A stretch of DNA of 64,000 nt. Origin: an uncultured Christensenella sp. (lineage in GTDB: Bacteria; Bacillota; Clostridia; Christensenellales; UBA1750). The translations under genes were made by a program, and so were the position numbers. How positions within the stretch are numbered: position 1 is the stretch's first letter; each line of letters opens with the position of its first letter. The notes below the pieces were generated by a model, which had not been told where the DNA came from, did not search any database, and was given only the letters and a program-made list of their open reading frames with translations. Of the stretch, positions 26,082 through 34,701 are shown piece after piece. Where the stretch lies: positions 31,148-95,147 of the forward strand of contig CAJJNQ010000003.1 in assembly GCA_905193155.1 (NCBI GenBank), read 5' to 3'.

Positions 26082-27214
26082 CCGTTCTGTTCCGCCCATT
26101 TCAACAGCGCGTCCGCGTCGTTCGGCAAGGTTCCTTCCACCACCTGGTCGAGCAGGCGGTTCAGCATTGCGCCGACTTCTTTGCCGCGCAGTCCCAGCTG
26201 CTGCATATCGCGCCCACCGACTGCCATCTGCTTTAAGTTCCAGCAATCGCCGCGCGCCAGCACACACTCCACCGGCGCTGTGTCCCAGCCCTTCAGGCGG
26301 CAGAGCTGCAGCGCACGCTCAACTCCCGCTTCTCTCAGAAGCCGCCGCACGTCCGCGTCGTTCTGCGGAGCCGTTCTATTCCGCATGTCCAGCAGCTCTG
26401 CCACCGCGCGGAGGGTTTCCTTGTCCAGCCGCAGGGCATTGAGCGCCCGTTCCGGCTGCGGAACATAACGCAGCACATGCGCCAGCCGCAGCGGCAGCTC
26501 CGACGGCACGCGGTTCAGTCCCTGCGCATCCGGCAGCACGTTCATCGCCGCACAGAGCACATCGGAAAAGGCAAACGCAATCTCTTCCGCCGCTTGGCCG
26601 CAGAGCAGCTTTCCCAGCTCCGCCGTCACGCGCTCCCGCGCGACATACTGCAATTCGTCTTTCCGCGCCCGCGCCGCGTCTGCCGTGCGCTTTTCGATCT
26701 CAAAACCGTAGACCGCAGCAAAGCGCAGCGCCCGCAGAATGCGCAGCGCATCCTCCTCAAAGCGCTTTTCCGCCTCACCCACGCAGCGGATGCAGCGCCT
26801 TTTCAAGTCCTCCTGTCCGCCGAACGGATCGCGCAGGCCGCGCCGGGGGCTGTAAGCCATGGCGTTGACGGTGAAATCCCGCCGCTGCAAATCGCTCTCC
26901 AAATCGCGCACAAACTGTACGCCGTCCGGGTGGCGATGGTCGGCGTAGTCCCCGTCCACGCGGTAGGTCGTCACCTCAAAGGGCTGGCCGCCGATCAGCA
27001 CCGTCACCGTCCCGTGGATCAGCCCGGTTTCGATCACGCGCTCCCCGGCAAAGGCCGTCTCGGTCTGCTCCGGCAGGGCATTGGTGCACACGTCATAGTC
27101 CTTCGGCTCCAGCCCCAGCAGCGCATCACGCACGCAGCCGCCCACCACATAGGCTTCAAACCCTGCGTTTTCCAGCTTTTCCAGCACATAGGCCGCGCTT
27201 TCCGGCAGCACCAT
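26078..27214 (-). CDS. cca: CCA tRNA nucleotidyltransferase
   Basis: Adds or repairs the 3' CCA of tRNAs. The head domain has VVGGCVRDALLG and the metal-binding DYDVCTNALPEQ, followed by RRDFTVNAMAY and the neck motif RILRALRFAA. The remaining body/tail domain is helical. 378 aa is close to the family's size. I start at the ATG at 27214, with GGGAGG upstream; the frame continues to 27262 without a better site. It is downstream of an HD-domain protein gene (16-base gap) and translationally coupled to the ATC-hydrolase-like gene, so three genes form one operon. Confidence 0.95.
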   Translation of the reverse strand: MVLPESAAYVLEKLENAGFEAYVVGGCVRDALLGLEPKDYDVCTNALPEQTETAFAGERVIETGLIHGTVTVLIGGQPFEVTTYRVDGDYADHRHPDGVQFVRDLESDLQRRDFTVNAMAYSPRRGLRDPFGGQEDLKRRCIRCVGEAEKRFEEDALRILRALRFAAVYGFEIEKRTADAARARKDELQYVARERVTAELGKLLCGQAAEEIAFAFSDVLCAAMNVLPDAQGLNRVPSELPLRLAHVLRYVPQPERALNALRLDKETLRAVAELLDMRNRTAPQNDADVRRLLREAGVERALQLCRLKGWDTAPVECVLARGDCWNLKQMAVGGRDMQQLGLRGKEVGAMLNRLLDQVVEGTLPNDADALLKWAEQNG

Positions 27215-27230
27215 TTTTCTTTCCTCCCTC

Positions 27231-28049
27231 TTAAACCTGCGCGCCGCGGTCTGACCGCTCAATCACCGCAAGGTCGTCCAGCATCTTCTTGCCCAGCAGC
27301 CGTTCGTAGCGCGCCCGCGTCTTTTCCTGCGTGAAAAAATACGGCGTCATGTGCCAGACGATCAGCGCCGCCACGCGCAGCCGCTCACTCTCCGGCACCG
27401 CCGCCGGGAATTTCACGAACAGGCTCTCATAGGCCGAGGCAAATTCGTGCCCGTAATAATGCGCCGTGGGCGACGGATTGCCATGGCTGTCAAAAAACGC
27501 CTTGGTCTGCCGCTTGCCGATATCGTGCAGCAGCGCGGCCAGCTGAAGCGCAGCGTCGTCCGGCCGCTCCTTTGCGGCCCATCGCGCCGCCAGCAGGCAG
27601 TGCATCCCGATCGAATGTTTGTGAAACGGATTGTCCTGCGGCAGAAACACCAGCCCGTCCTTTCCGAAAAACAGCTCCATCAGTTCGATCTTTTCGCAGC
27701 TTTCGTCATAGCGCAGCTCGATTTCGTCCCAGCCCTCGTAGGTTTCCGGCGGCTGAAAGGACAGATATTGCTCCCATACCTCTTTTTCACGTTCGGGACA
27801 ACGCGCCCGGCACTGCTCCACCGGCCGCAGCGTCACCACGGCGCGCTTGACAGCGGGTACGCCGCGCAGCTGTTCCAGAATGCCCCTGCGCGTCCGTGCG
27901 CGGAGGTTCGGCGCATCCAGCACGGCGCTGTCTCCGCCCTTGACCAGCCGCACCGCTTCTTCCGCCGTCCGGACACGTGTCCCTTCCGCCTGCACGTTCT
28001 CTCTGCCCGAGCCATCCAGCCCGATCACCATCGTCAATACCGGTTCCAT
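27231..28049 (-). CDS. HD-domain protein with decayed N-terminal P-loop domain
   Basis: A 272-aa protein in two parts. The N-terminal 120 residues look like a small kinase (predicted AAA/polynucleotide-kinase type). The P-loop reads VIGLDGSGREN rather than GxxGSGKST: the key lysine is gone and the domain is shortened, so phosphoryl transfer is doubtful. The C-terminal HD domain appears intact, with HSIGMHCLLAARWA, the HD pair in ALLHDIGKRQTK, then HYYGHE and IVWHMTPYF. Position just before cca suggests an RNA-related role. The HD domain resembles that fused to tRNA nucleotidyltransferases, but this is inference. Confidence 0.78.
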   Translation of the reverse strand: MEPVLTMVIGLDGSGRENVQAEGTRVRTAEEAVRLVKGGDSAVLDAPNLRARTRRGILEQLRGVPAVKRAVVTLRPVEQCRARCPEREKEVWEQYLSFQPPETYEGWDEIELRYDESCEKIELMELFFGKDGLVFLPQDNPFHKHSIGMHCLLAARWAAKERPDDAALQLAALLHDIGKRQTKAFFDSHGNPSPTAHYYGHEFASAYESLFVKFPAAVPESERLRVAALIVWHMTPYFFTQEKTRARYERLLGKKMLDDLAVIERSDRGAQV

Positions 28050-28172
28050 GCGCCGCCCCCTTCTTTTGTTGCTTTTTTATTATACCGCCGGCCGCACGCC
28101 CGCACAACGGTTTACTTATGAAGAAATAAGTGCTATAATGAGCAAAAATTATCGTGGAGGTGTAAAACCATC

Positions 28173-29540
28173 ATGCTGACGGATCTGACTTACCTTGCCT
28201 ATCCGCTGCCCGAGGACATCGAGCGGCTGGTCTATACCGGCGATCTTTCGCGCGCGCTGCGCGTCATTGAAATGCGCCTTGCCAACGACAAAGTGCCGCA
28301 GGCACTGAAAAACCGTCTTCGCTTTGAGGAGCGGATCATCCGCGAAATCCCGCTGAGCTACAACGTGAGCGAGGGCGAAATGCTGGTGCAGCTGCAAAGC
28401 GCCTTCCGCGATTTCACCAAGGAGGACATGGAGCGCCTGCGCGACGAGGGCACGCTGGACTGGGTGATGATCGACGGAAGCGTCTTCTACAAGGATAACG
28501 CACTTTCCAGCGCCGTAAAGACCCGACCGGATCTGCACGCCCGTTTGCTTGATCCTCATGCGCTGGACGAATCCAACGCAAACGCGCAGCTGCTGGACGA
28601 CGTCATCGCCCGCATGAAGCGCGACGGCCATATGCACATCCGCTGCAAAATGCGCACGACGCTCACCATCGAGCCGCACGCGCAGCGCCCCGGTCAGCGC
28701 ATCCATGTCTATATGCCCGTGCCGCTCAAGGACGCGCAGTGCACGCCGGTTTCCATCGCCACCGTGCCGGAAGCAACCAAGATCAGCGCCGAGGATCACC
28801 CGCAGCGCACGGCTTATTTTGACACGATCTATCAGAAGGACATGCCCTTTGTGACGGAATTTACCTATGAGATCGACGCGCCCTATGTCAAGCCCGACCC
28901 GCGGGAAGTGATTTCCGACCGTCCGAATTTTGACATTCAGGAGTCCCTGCCGCACATCCGCTTCACGCCCTTCATCCGTGCGCTGTGCGTCGAGCTCAAG
29001 GGGAGCGAAAACAATCCCCTGCTCATCGCGCGCCGCTTCTACGATTACTGCACGACGCAGGCGGTCTACCGCTTCGTTCCGCCGTATTTCACCAAGGTGA
29101 ACATTCCGGAGTATTTCGCCGCCGGGCAGCGCGGTGACTGCGGCATGCACGCCATCACCTTCATCACGCTCTGCCGCTGCGCAGGCATTCCGGCCCAGTG
29201 GCAGGCAGGGCTCTATGCCCGCCCCACCGACGTGGGCAACCACGACTGGGCGCGGTTCTACATTGCCCCCTACGGCTGGCTGTATGCGGACTGCTCCTTC
29301 GGCGGCTCGGCGTACCGCGCAGGCGCTCTCGATCGCTGGGATTTCTACTTCGGCAACCTCGATCCCTTCCGCATGGTCGCCAACCGTGCCTTCCAGCAGG
29401 ATTTCGATCCGCCGATGCACGATTTGCGCGCCGATCCCTATGACAGCCAGAGCGGCGAGGTCGAATACGACGACCAGAGCCTGACCTACCATGATTTCAC
29501 GATGAACCGCGAGATTCTCTCCTGGGAAGAGCTTTCCTAA
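28173..29540 (+). CDS. Transglutaminase-like domain protein
   Basis: A 455-aa soluble protein. The C-terminal half is a transglutaminase-like (papain-type) fold with its triad visible: Cys in QRGDCGMHAITF, His in GNHDWARFY and Asp in YGWLYADCSFGG. The N-terminal 150 residues are helical and the middle is beta-rich (IHVYMPVPLKDAQCTP). No signal peptide is apparent, so it should act in the cytoplasm. Proteins of this layout occur in Clostridia without an assigned substrate; peptidase or amide hydrolase activity is likely. A strong GGAGG precedes the ATG. It is divergent from the HD/cca operon and has its own terminator. Confidence 0.88.
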   Translation: MLTDLTYLAYPLPEDIERLVYTGDLSRALRVIEMRLANDKVPQALKNRLRFEERIIREIPLSYNVSEGEMLVQLQSAFRDFTKEDMERLRDEGTLDWVMIDGSVFYKDNALSSAVKTRPDLHARLLDPHALDESNANAQLLDDVIARMKRDGHMHIRCKMRTTLTIEPHAQRPGQRIHVYMPVPLKDAQCTPVSIATVPEATKISAEDHPQRTAYFDTIYQKDMPFVTEFTYEIDAPYVKPDPREVISDRPNFDIQESLPHIRFTPFIRALCVELKGSENNPLLIARRFYDYCTTQAVYRFVPPYFTKVNIPEYFAAGQRGDCGMHAITFITLCRCAGIPAQWQAGLYARPTDVGNHDWARFYIAPYGWLYADCSFGGSAYRAGALDRWDFYFGNLDPFRMVANRAFQQDFDPPMHDLRADPYDSQSGEVEYDDQSLTYHDFTMNREILSWEELS

Positions 29541-29555
29541 AAGCAACAGCACAAC

Positions 29556-29602
29556 AAAATCCCCGCAACTCCCGATTTTTCACGGAAGTGCGGGGATTTT
29601 TA
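29556..29602. terminator. Bidirectional terminator
   Basis: AAAATCCCCGCA...TGCGGGGATTTTT between the transglutaminase-like gene and the converging DUF6440 gene. Confidence 0.85.
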
Positions 29603-29609
29603 TGTCTTT

Positions 29610-29798
29610 TTAGCGAAGTTCCATGGGATTGGTCACGACGGGCTTGCCGTCCGCATCCAGCAGCGGCGTCAATCCTGCCGCGTTGCCGTTAAAATGGAAC
29701 AGGTAATTCACGCCGGTTTCCCGATCCACCCAGATCTCCATGCAGTTGATCATTCCCTGTTCGTAGACCTTGATAAATCTTTCGTCCTGCTTTGCCAT
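29610..29798 (-). CDS. DUF6440 family protein
   Basis: A 62-aa protein with the DUF6440 pattern: an N-terminal RFIKVYEQG, then IWVDRETGVNYLFHFNGNAAGLTPLLDADGKPVV, in which the VDRETGVNYL and GLTPLLDADGKPV blocks are the family signature. GGAGGAAG precedes the ATG, and the DUF3842 gene ends 12 bases upstream, so the two form an operon. Function unknown. Confidence 0.85.
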   Translation of the reverse strand: MAKQDERFIKVYEQGMINCMEIWVDRETGVNYLFHFNGNAAGLTPLLDADGKPVVTNPMELR

Positions 29799-29810
29799 GG
29801 TTCTTCCTCC

Positions 29811-30212
29811 TTACATGCTTTCGATCATATCGACCGCCTGCACCACCAGCTGGCCGACGGTCACATCCGGCAGCCCGGCGATGCGGTTGTCACAATGGTT
29901 GATGGGGATGAGCACGCGCTGGGCGCTGCTCTGCCCGACGGCGACCGCCATCTTCGGCGTGACCTCCCCCCAAAGCGAATCCGCGATCACGATGCCGATG
30001 GGCCCGACGATCACATCCGCCCGGCGGCAGCCGACGACGACGGCATTTTCGCCCGTAGCGGCATGGTGCGCGCCCGCCTTGAGCATCGCGGCGGTCGCGG
30101 CACTGTTGGTGCCCACGGCGGTGATTTCCGCCGACGGCATGCGCCGAAGCAACTCAGCCACCAGCTGCCGTCCAATGCCGCCGCCCTGCGCGTCGATCAC
30201 GAGTATGTTCAT
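29811..30212 (-). CDS. DUF3842 family protein
   Basis: A 133-aa protein with a Rossmann-like start (MNILVIDAQGGGIGRQLV) and the GTNSAAT/GENAVV and IGPI-type blocks (VIVGPIGIVIADSLWGEVTP) of the DUF3842 family, common in Clostridia. The glycine-rich N-terminal loop suggests nucleotide binding, but no activity is known. It is first in a two-gene unit with the DUF6440 protein and divergent from the response-regulator gene. Confidence 0.88.
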   Translation of the reverse strand: MNILVIDAQGGGIGRQLVAELLRRMPSAEITAVGTNSAATAAMLKAGAHHAATGENAVVVGCRRADVIVGPIGIVIADSLWGEVTPKMAVAVGQSSAQRVLIPINHCDNRIAGLPDVTVGQLVVQAVDMIESM

Positions 30213-30303
30213 AAGTTTCCATCCCCTCCAACCTTTTTTCCGCCTTCAGTATAGCGCGGCGGCGCGCACGCTGTAAAGCGTTCCCGTCCAACTTGACGCT
30301 ACC

Positions 30304-30332
30304 TTTACACAAAAACAGCAGATTGATATAAT
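30304..30332 (+). promoter_or_regulatory. Promoter of two-component system
   Basis: TTTACA (30304-30309) and TATAAT (30327-30332) with a 17-base spacer, about 35 bases before the response-regulator ATG. A TTGACG eleven bases further upstream is too far from the -10. Confidence 0.65.
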
Positions 30333-30365
30333 AAGTAGAGAGACAGAGCAAAGGGGTGGAGCGCA

Positions 30366-31142
30366 ATGTACCGCGCAATTGTAATCGACGACGAAAAGTG
30401 GACGCTGATGGGCATCTGCCGGACCTTTCACTGGGAAGAAGAAGGCTTTGAGCAGCCCTTTTCGACCACCGATCCTGAGGAAGGGCTGGCGCAGATCCTC
30501 GCCGCGCCGCCGGACGCGGTGTTTGTTGACATCCGCATGCCGGAAATGACCGGGCTGGAATTGATGGCCACAGCGCGTCAAAACGGCGTCGCATCCGAAT
30601 TTGTCATCATATCCGGCCTCCAGGATTTTGAAAACGCGCGCACCGCGATGAAATACGCCGCGTTTGACTATCTGCTCAAGCCGCTGGATCAGGAAACCGC
30701 GCAGCAGCTGCTGCACAAGCTGCATCTGCATTTGGACAGCCAAAACGGTTCTGCGCGGCTGAGCGCGCCGGTGGAAGAGGTGCATCGCCGCCTGCTGGAA
30801 ACCTCCAGCGGAGATCGCAGTGAAGCGCCGGAGGATGCGTTTTCCCGCCTGGTTCGCTATGTCGAAGAGCACCTGGACGAGCCGCTGCTGCTCAAGGATA
30901 TTTCTGCGCACTTCTTTTTGACGCCGAATTATGTCTCCTCCCTCTTCCGCGAGCGGCTAAACACCACTTACAGCGAGTACTTAAATTCCCTGCGCGTGGC
31001 CAAGGCGATGCGTCTGCTGCGCCACACCCAGCGCAGCGTGGAGGACATCGCGCAAAACTGCGGTTATTCCGACGGCCGCTATTTTTCTCGCGTTTTTCAC
31101 AAGCAGACGGGCGTCAGTCCTCTGCAATACCGGAAGGGATGA
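30366..31142 (+). CDS. Response regulator with AraC-type output (YesN-like)
   Basis: A 258-aa regulator. The receiver domain (1-120) has acidic residues in AIVIDDEKWT, the phosphoacceptor aspartate in AVFVDIRMPEMTG and the conserved lysine in DYLLKPLDQ. The AraC-type double HTH lies at about 155-255 (LKDISAHFFLTPNYVSSLFRERLN; VEDIAQNCGYSDGRYFSRVFHKQTG). It is paired with the YesM-like kinase gene 6 bases downstream. Such pairs control sugar ABC transport genes, so the adjacent solute-binding protein and the uronate cluster are likely targets. The usual long YesN linker is short here. Confidence 0.93.
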   Translation: MYRAIVIDDEKWTLMGICRTFHWEEEGFEQPFSTTDPEEGLAQILAAPPDAVFVDIRMPEMTGLELMATARQNGVASEFVIISGLQDFENARTAMKYAAFDYLLKPLDQETAQQLLHKLHLHLDSQNGSARLSAPVEEVHRRLLETSSGDRSEAPEDAFSRLVRYVEEHLDEPLLLKDISAHFFLTPNYVSSLFRERLNTTYSEYLNSLRVAKAMRLLRHTQRSVEDIAQNCGYSDGRYFSRVFHKQTGVSPLQYRKG

Positions 31143-31148
31143 CGCCAG

Positions 31149-32855
31149 ATGGGACATTTTCGGATCAACGGCATTTCACGCCGCATCACGCTGACGCTAC
31201 TTTGCGGCATGCTGATCCTGATGCTGGTGCTGGGCGTCTATATGCTCAACGTCATTTCCCACACCAATCAGGAAAGCCGCACCTATGCGTTATCCATGAC
31301 CGACAGCATGACCGACCTGATCTCCAACAAGGCCTCGGCCATTGCGCGTGTCTCCTCCCTGCTGGCGCAAAACAACTACGTCGAGGACTATTTTGATTCA
31401 ACCAATGTGGCGCAGCGCGCGGCGAGCATCAAGGTGTTCAACAGCCTGGCTTCCACCGTCATTGGGGAAAACACGGATATCCTTGCTGTGAGCCTGACGG
31501 GTGCGGAGGGCACTACCATCACGGTGGGAACGCTGATGGACGCGGTCGTGCTGTCCTCGCTGGAAAACGCCTATCCTGAAATCCGGGGGGACACGCCGTT
31601 TTCTCCCTTCTTCACTAAAGCGCTCAAAATGGAGGGGCGTCTACCTTTTTATGCTTATGTGATGCCAATTTACGATACCGACAGCATCACCCCGCGGCGG
31701 AAGCTGGCCTCCTGCATCGTGCTGTGCGATCTGCGCCGCTTGCAGGAGGTGCTCGACCAGCAGCTGACCGATACCTTCTGCGGCATCACGCTCACCGGCG
31801 CGGACGGCACAGTTCTGGCCGCCCGCAGCGACACTCTCTCCCGCTCCGGTCGCCGGGAGGAGATAACCGAGCAGCCCATCTCCGACACGGGCTGGACGTT
31901 GCGCTACACGCTGGATTTCACCAGCGCTGCGTTCAATTCATCGTCTCTCGGCATTCTCTGGGTGGCCACGCTGATCTGCGCCATCATGCTCATCAGCACC
32001 GGCGTCATCATCCGCATGGGTCTGGCCAAGCCGGTGGATACCATCATCGCACGGCTGCAATCCTGCAATGACCTATCGCATCTCGATCTGCATTTCCACA
32101 ACGAGCTGGATATCATTGTCGATACCATCGAGCACACCTTCTCCCGTCTGGAAAAGGAGTCCGAAGAGCGCATTCAGGGGCAGACACAGATGTACGCCAT
32201 GCAGCTGCACCTGCGCGAGAGCGAACTCTCCGCCCTGCAAAGCCAGATCAACCCGCATTTTCTCTACAATACGCTGGAATGTATGCGCTCCATCGGCCTG
32301 TATTATCAAAGCCCAGAGATCGTCACCATTTCCACTGCCATGGCGGATATTTTCCGCTATTCCATCAAGGAGCGCTCGCTGGTGACACTGGAGCGCGAAA
32401 TCGGCATCATCAAAAAATATCTCTCCATCATCGACATTCGCTTTGACAACCGCTTTGAGGCGGATTTCGACCTTGCACCCGAGACGCTGAACTGCGTGGT
32501 GCCCAAGATGACCTTGCAGCCCATTGTGGAAAACGCAATCTATCACGGTTTGGAGCCGCGCAAGGGCAAGGGGCATCTGCGGATTCTTTCGCGAGTGCAC
32601 AACAACATGCTCATCCTGATGATCGAAGACGACGGGCTGGGCATGGGCGACGACGAGCTGCACCGTCTGAATCAGATCATGCAGTCCCCCGACGCACAGC
32701 CGATGGAGAGCGAAAACGGCAGGCGCTCGATCGGCCTGCTCAACATCGTGCGCAGGCTTCAGCTCTTCTCCGATGGCACCGGCAGCATCACGGTCTCCTC
32801 CACGCCCGGACAGGGCACTTCAGTGTGCGTCAAAATGCCCGTCAAGGAAAACTGA
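31149..32855 (+). CDS. Sensor histidine kinase (YesM-like)
   Basis: A 568-aa membrane kinase. Two membrane helices (about 18-38 and 275-297) enclose an extracellular sensing domain of about 235 residues, followed by a HAMP-like linker. The His_kinase domain has LQSQINPHFLYNTLECMRSI (phosphoacceptor His near residue 374). The ATPase has an N box in IVENAIYHGLEP, then DDGLGMGDDEL and a G2 box SIGLLNIVRRL. It acts with the response regulator just upstream; the ligand is probably a sugar or a ligand-loaded binding protein. Confidence 0.93.
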   Translation: MGHFRINGISRRITLTLLCGMLILMLVLGVYMLNVISHTNQESRTYALSMTDSMTDLISNKASAIARVSSLLAQNNYVEDYFDSTNVAQRAASIKVFNSLASTVIGENTDILAVSLTGAEGTTITVGTLMDAVVLSSLENAYPEIRGDTPFSPFFTKALKMEGRLPFYAYVMPIYDTDSITPRRKLASCIVLCDLRRLQEVLDQQLTDTFCGITLTGADGTVLAARSDTLSRSGRREEITEQPISDTGWTLRYTLDFTSAAFNSSSLGILWVATLICAIMLISTGVIIRMGLAKPVDTIIARLQSCNDLSHLDLHFHNELDIIVDTIEHTFSRLEKESEERIQGQTQMYAMQLHLRESELSALQSQINPHFLYNTLECMRSIGLYYQSPEIVTISTAMADIFRYSIKERSLVTLEREIGIIKKYLSIIDIRFDNRFEADFDLAPETLNCVVPKMTLQPIVENAIYHGLEPRKGKGHLRILSRVHNNMLILMIEDDGLGMGDDELHRLNQIMQSPDAQPMESENGRRSIGLLNIVRRLQLFSDGTGSITVSSTPGQGTSVCVKMPVKEN

Positions 32856-32877
32856 TCTTCTCCCCTCTAACGCAGAG

Positions 32878-32917
32878 CGGCGCTCCCGCGAAATTTCTCG
32901 CGAGGCGCCGTTTTTTC
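32878..32917 (+). terminator. Terminator of two-component operon
   Basis: CGGCGC..CCGCGA / TCGCGAGGCGCCG hairpin followed by TTTTTT, between the converging kinase and solute-binding protein genes. Confidence 0.85.
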
Positions 32918-32919
32918 TT

Positions 32920-34572
32920 TTATTTCTTTGCGTAGAGCTTGGGTTCCGCCTCTTCGGGCACGTTAGAGATCATGGTGTTCAGCTCGTTGAGCACGGGCTG
33001 CACCTTTGGGCGCATCTTGATCAGCCAGTTGTTCCAAAGCTCCGGCAGCTCTTCCGCGCTGGCGGTGGTGATGAGCTCGATCATCATGTCACTGGTCTCG
33101 GTCGAGAAATTGCCCGACCGGTTCTTGTTCGGTGCGGAAAGATACGAGGATTCGTAGTCAAACCGCCGCATAAAGCCGTGATCCCGGCGGAAGTTATAAA
33201 TGTCGTTCAGATCGTCGAGGTACTGCTGCGGGTAGGCGGGATTGGGCGCCTGCTCCAGCGTAAAGGCGTCGGCATAGCGCTGGAAGAAGATGCGACTCCA
33301 ATCTGGGTAAGGATCAACCTTTGAGCCTTCAATCACAGTGGAATCTGGCCAGAGGCACTCCACACTGCCATCATCGTTGTACTTCCAGTCCTTGCCCTCG
33401 ATGCCGTAAGCGCGGAAATAAATCCCCTCGTCGGACAGCATCCAGTTGAGCATATCGAGCCAGCGGGTCATCTTTTCCTCGCCGATCCCGTTGCGCATCA
33501 GCACCGCTCCGTAATAGCACTGCGACTGTTTGCACCAGATCGTGCCGTCCGGGCCGATGACTTTCGCCAGCGCAGCGGCCTCATTTTCGTCGATATCGGG
33601 GAAGTTCTCCTTCAGCCCTCTGCGGACGTTATAAAGCCTTGCGATAGTGAAATTGTTGAAATCCGAACCCATCAGGCCCGCCTTAAACATATCGTCCGGC
33701 AGTTGTCCCAACTGATTGTCAGACCAGATGATACCATCGTCGTAGAGTTCTTTGGCAATCTTGAGCCCTTCCAGCGTTTCCGGCCGCGCTACCGTCCAAA
33801 CATATTCGCCGTCCTTGGGCGAAAACGCGCCGTAGCCGTATTCTGCACTGGTCTGATAAATGCCCATCGCGTTGGGAAAATAGAACAACTCCGTGCCCAT
33901 GCCGATGGTACGTCCCGCGCCGTTTCCGCCAGGATCCTGCTCCACGAAGGCGCGGTTCAGTTCCACCCATTCGTTCCAGGTGTAGATATCGTCCTCCTGA
34001 TACAGCCCCAGCTGCTTTGCCCAGTCCCTGCGGTAAATCCAGCCCATTGCGGACATGAAGTTATATTCTGGATTTTCACGCAGCACAGGATGCGCATAAC
34101 GCTTGCCGCTGACGGTCATCAGCTCATCGCCGACGTTTTCCGGACGATTATAGATCTCCGCGATGTTCGGCCACTTCTCCTCCAGCTCTTCCATTGTCGG
34201 ATAGGCCTCGAACATATCCTGCAAGGACCAGTTGGCGTATTCCGCAAACATCGTCTCATCCAAATCCATCCACATCAGATCGGGCATATTGCCCGACGCG
34301 ACCCACTGCCGCGTTTGCTCGTGACGGTTGTTGAACGTCAGCGGCCACAGATCGATCTCGACATTGAAGAGCTTCTGGAAATAGTCCCACAGCGCCGTGC
34401 CCGGCATAGCCTCCGCATCCTGTATATTTGCGGAAATGGTGAGCTTTTTATCGCATTCCGGCATTGTTTTTGTCTGTTCTGTCGGCTTTCCGATGATGGA
34501 CTGGCTCGGTTGGCAAGCTGTACACATCAGCAAGCTCAACACAACCGCCCACAACGCGATGCGTCTGCGCAT
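32920..34572 (-). CDS. Extracellular solute-binding protein (LplA-like, lipoprotein)
   Basis: A 550-aa substrate-binding lipoprotein. Its signal peptide ends in lipobox CTAC (Cys20). The mature domain is of the large oligosaccharide-binding type (WDYFQKLFNVEIDLWP; GNMPDLMWMDLDETMFAEYA), as paired with LplB/YtcP-type transporters. No permease pair lies directly beside it. The nearest permeases belong to a different solute-binding gene 4 kb away, so it either shares them or uses others. It faces the YesM/YesN pair and is probably under its control. The sugar cannot be read from sequence; the neighbouring mannonate dehydratase suggests uronate-containing glycans. Confidence 0.88.
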   Translation of the reverse strand: MRRRIALWAVVLSLLMCTACQPSQSIIGKPTEQTKTMPECDKKLTISANIQDAEAMPGTALWDYFQKLFNVEIDLWPLTFNNRHEQTRQWVASGNMPDLMWMDLDETMFAEYANWSLQDMFEAYPTMEELEEKWPNIAEIYNRPENVGDELMTVSGKRYAHPVLRENPEYNFMSAMGWIYRRDWAKQLGLYQEDDIYTWNEWVELNRAFVEQDPGGNGAGRTIGMGTELFYFPNAMGIYQTSAEYGYGAFSPKDGEYVWTVARPETLEGLKIAKELYDDGIIWSDNQLGQLPDDMFKAGLMGSDFNNFTIARLYNVRRGLKENFPDIDENEAAALAKVIGPDGTIWCKQSQCYYGAVLMRNGIGEEKMTRWLDMLNWMLSDEGIYFRAYGIEGKDWKYNDDGSVECLWPDSTVIEGSKVDPYPDWSRIFFQRYADAFTLEQAPNPAYPQQYLDDLNDIYNFRRDHGFMRRFDYESSYLSAPNKNRSGNFSTETSDMMIELITTASAEELPELWNNWLIKMRPKVQPVLNELNTMISNVPEEAEPKLYAKK

Positions 34573-34635
34573 AACGTTCTCCTTTCCCCCTAATAAGTAT
34601 CCGATTTATTATAAAGTAAATCCGAACGAAACGCA

Positions 34636-34675
34636 AGAAGGCGGCAAAACACAAATTGCTGTGTTCCGCCGTCTT
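34636..34675 (-). terminator. Probable terminator after mannonate dehydratase gene
   Basis: AAG..GGCGGAACACA / TGTGTTTTGCCGCCTT hairpin on the minus strand, 27 bases after the stop. Confidence 0.55.
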
Positions 34676-34701
34676 CGGCTGTCTAAGATTTATCAGGGAA
34701 A

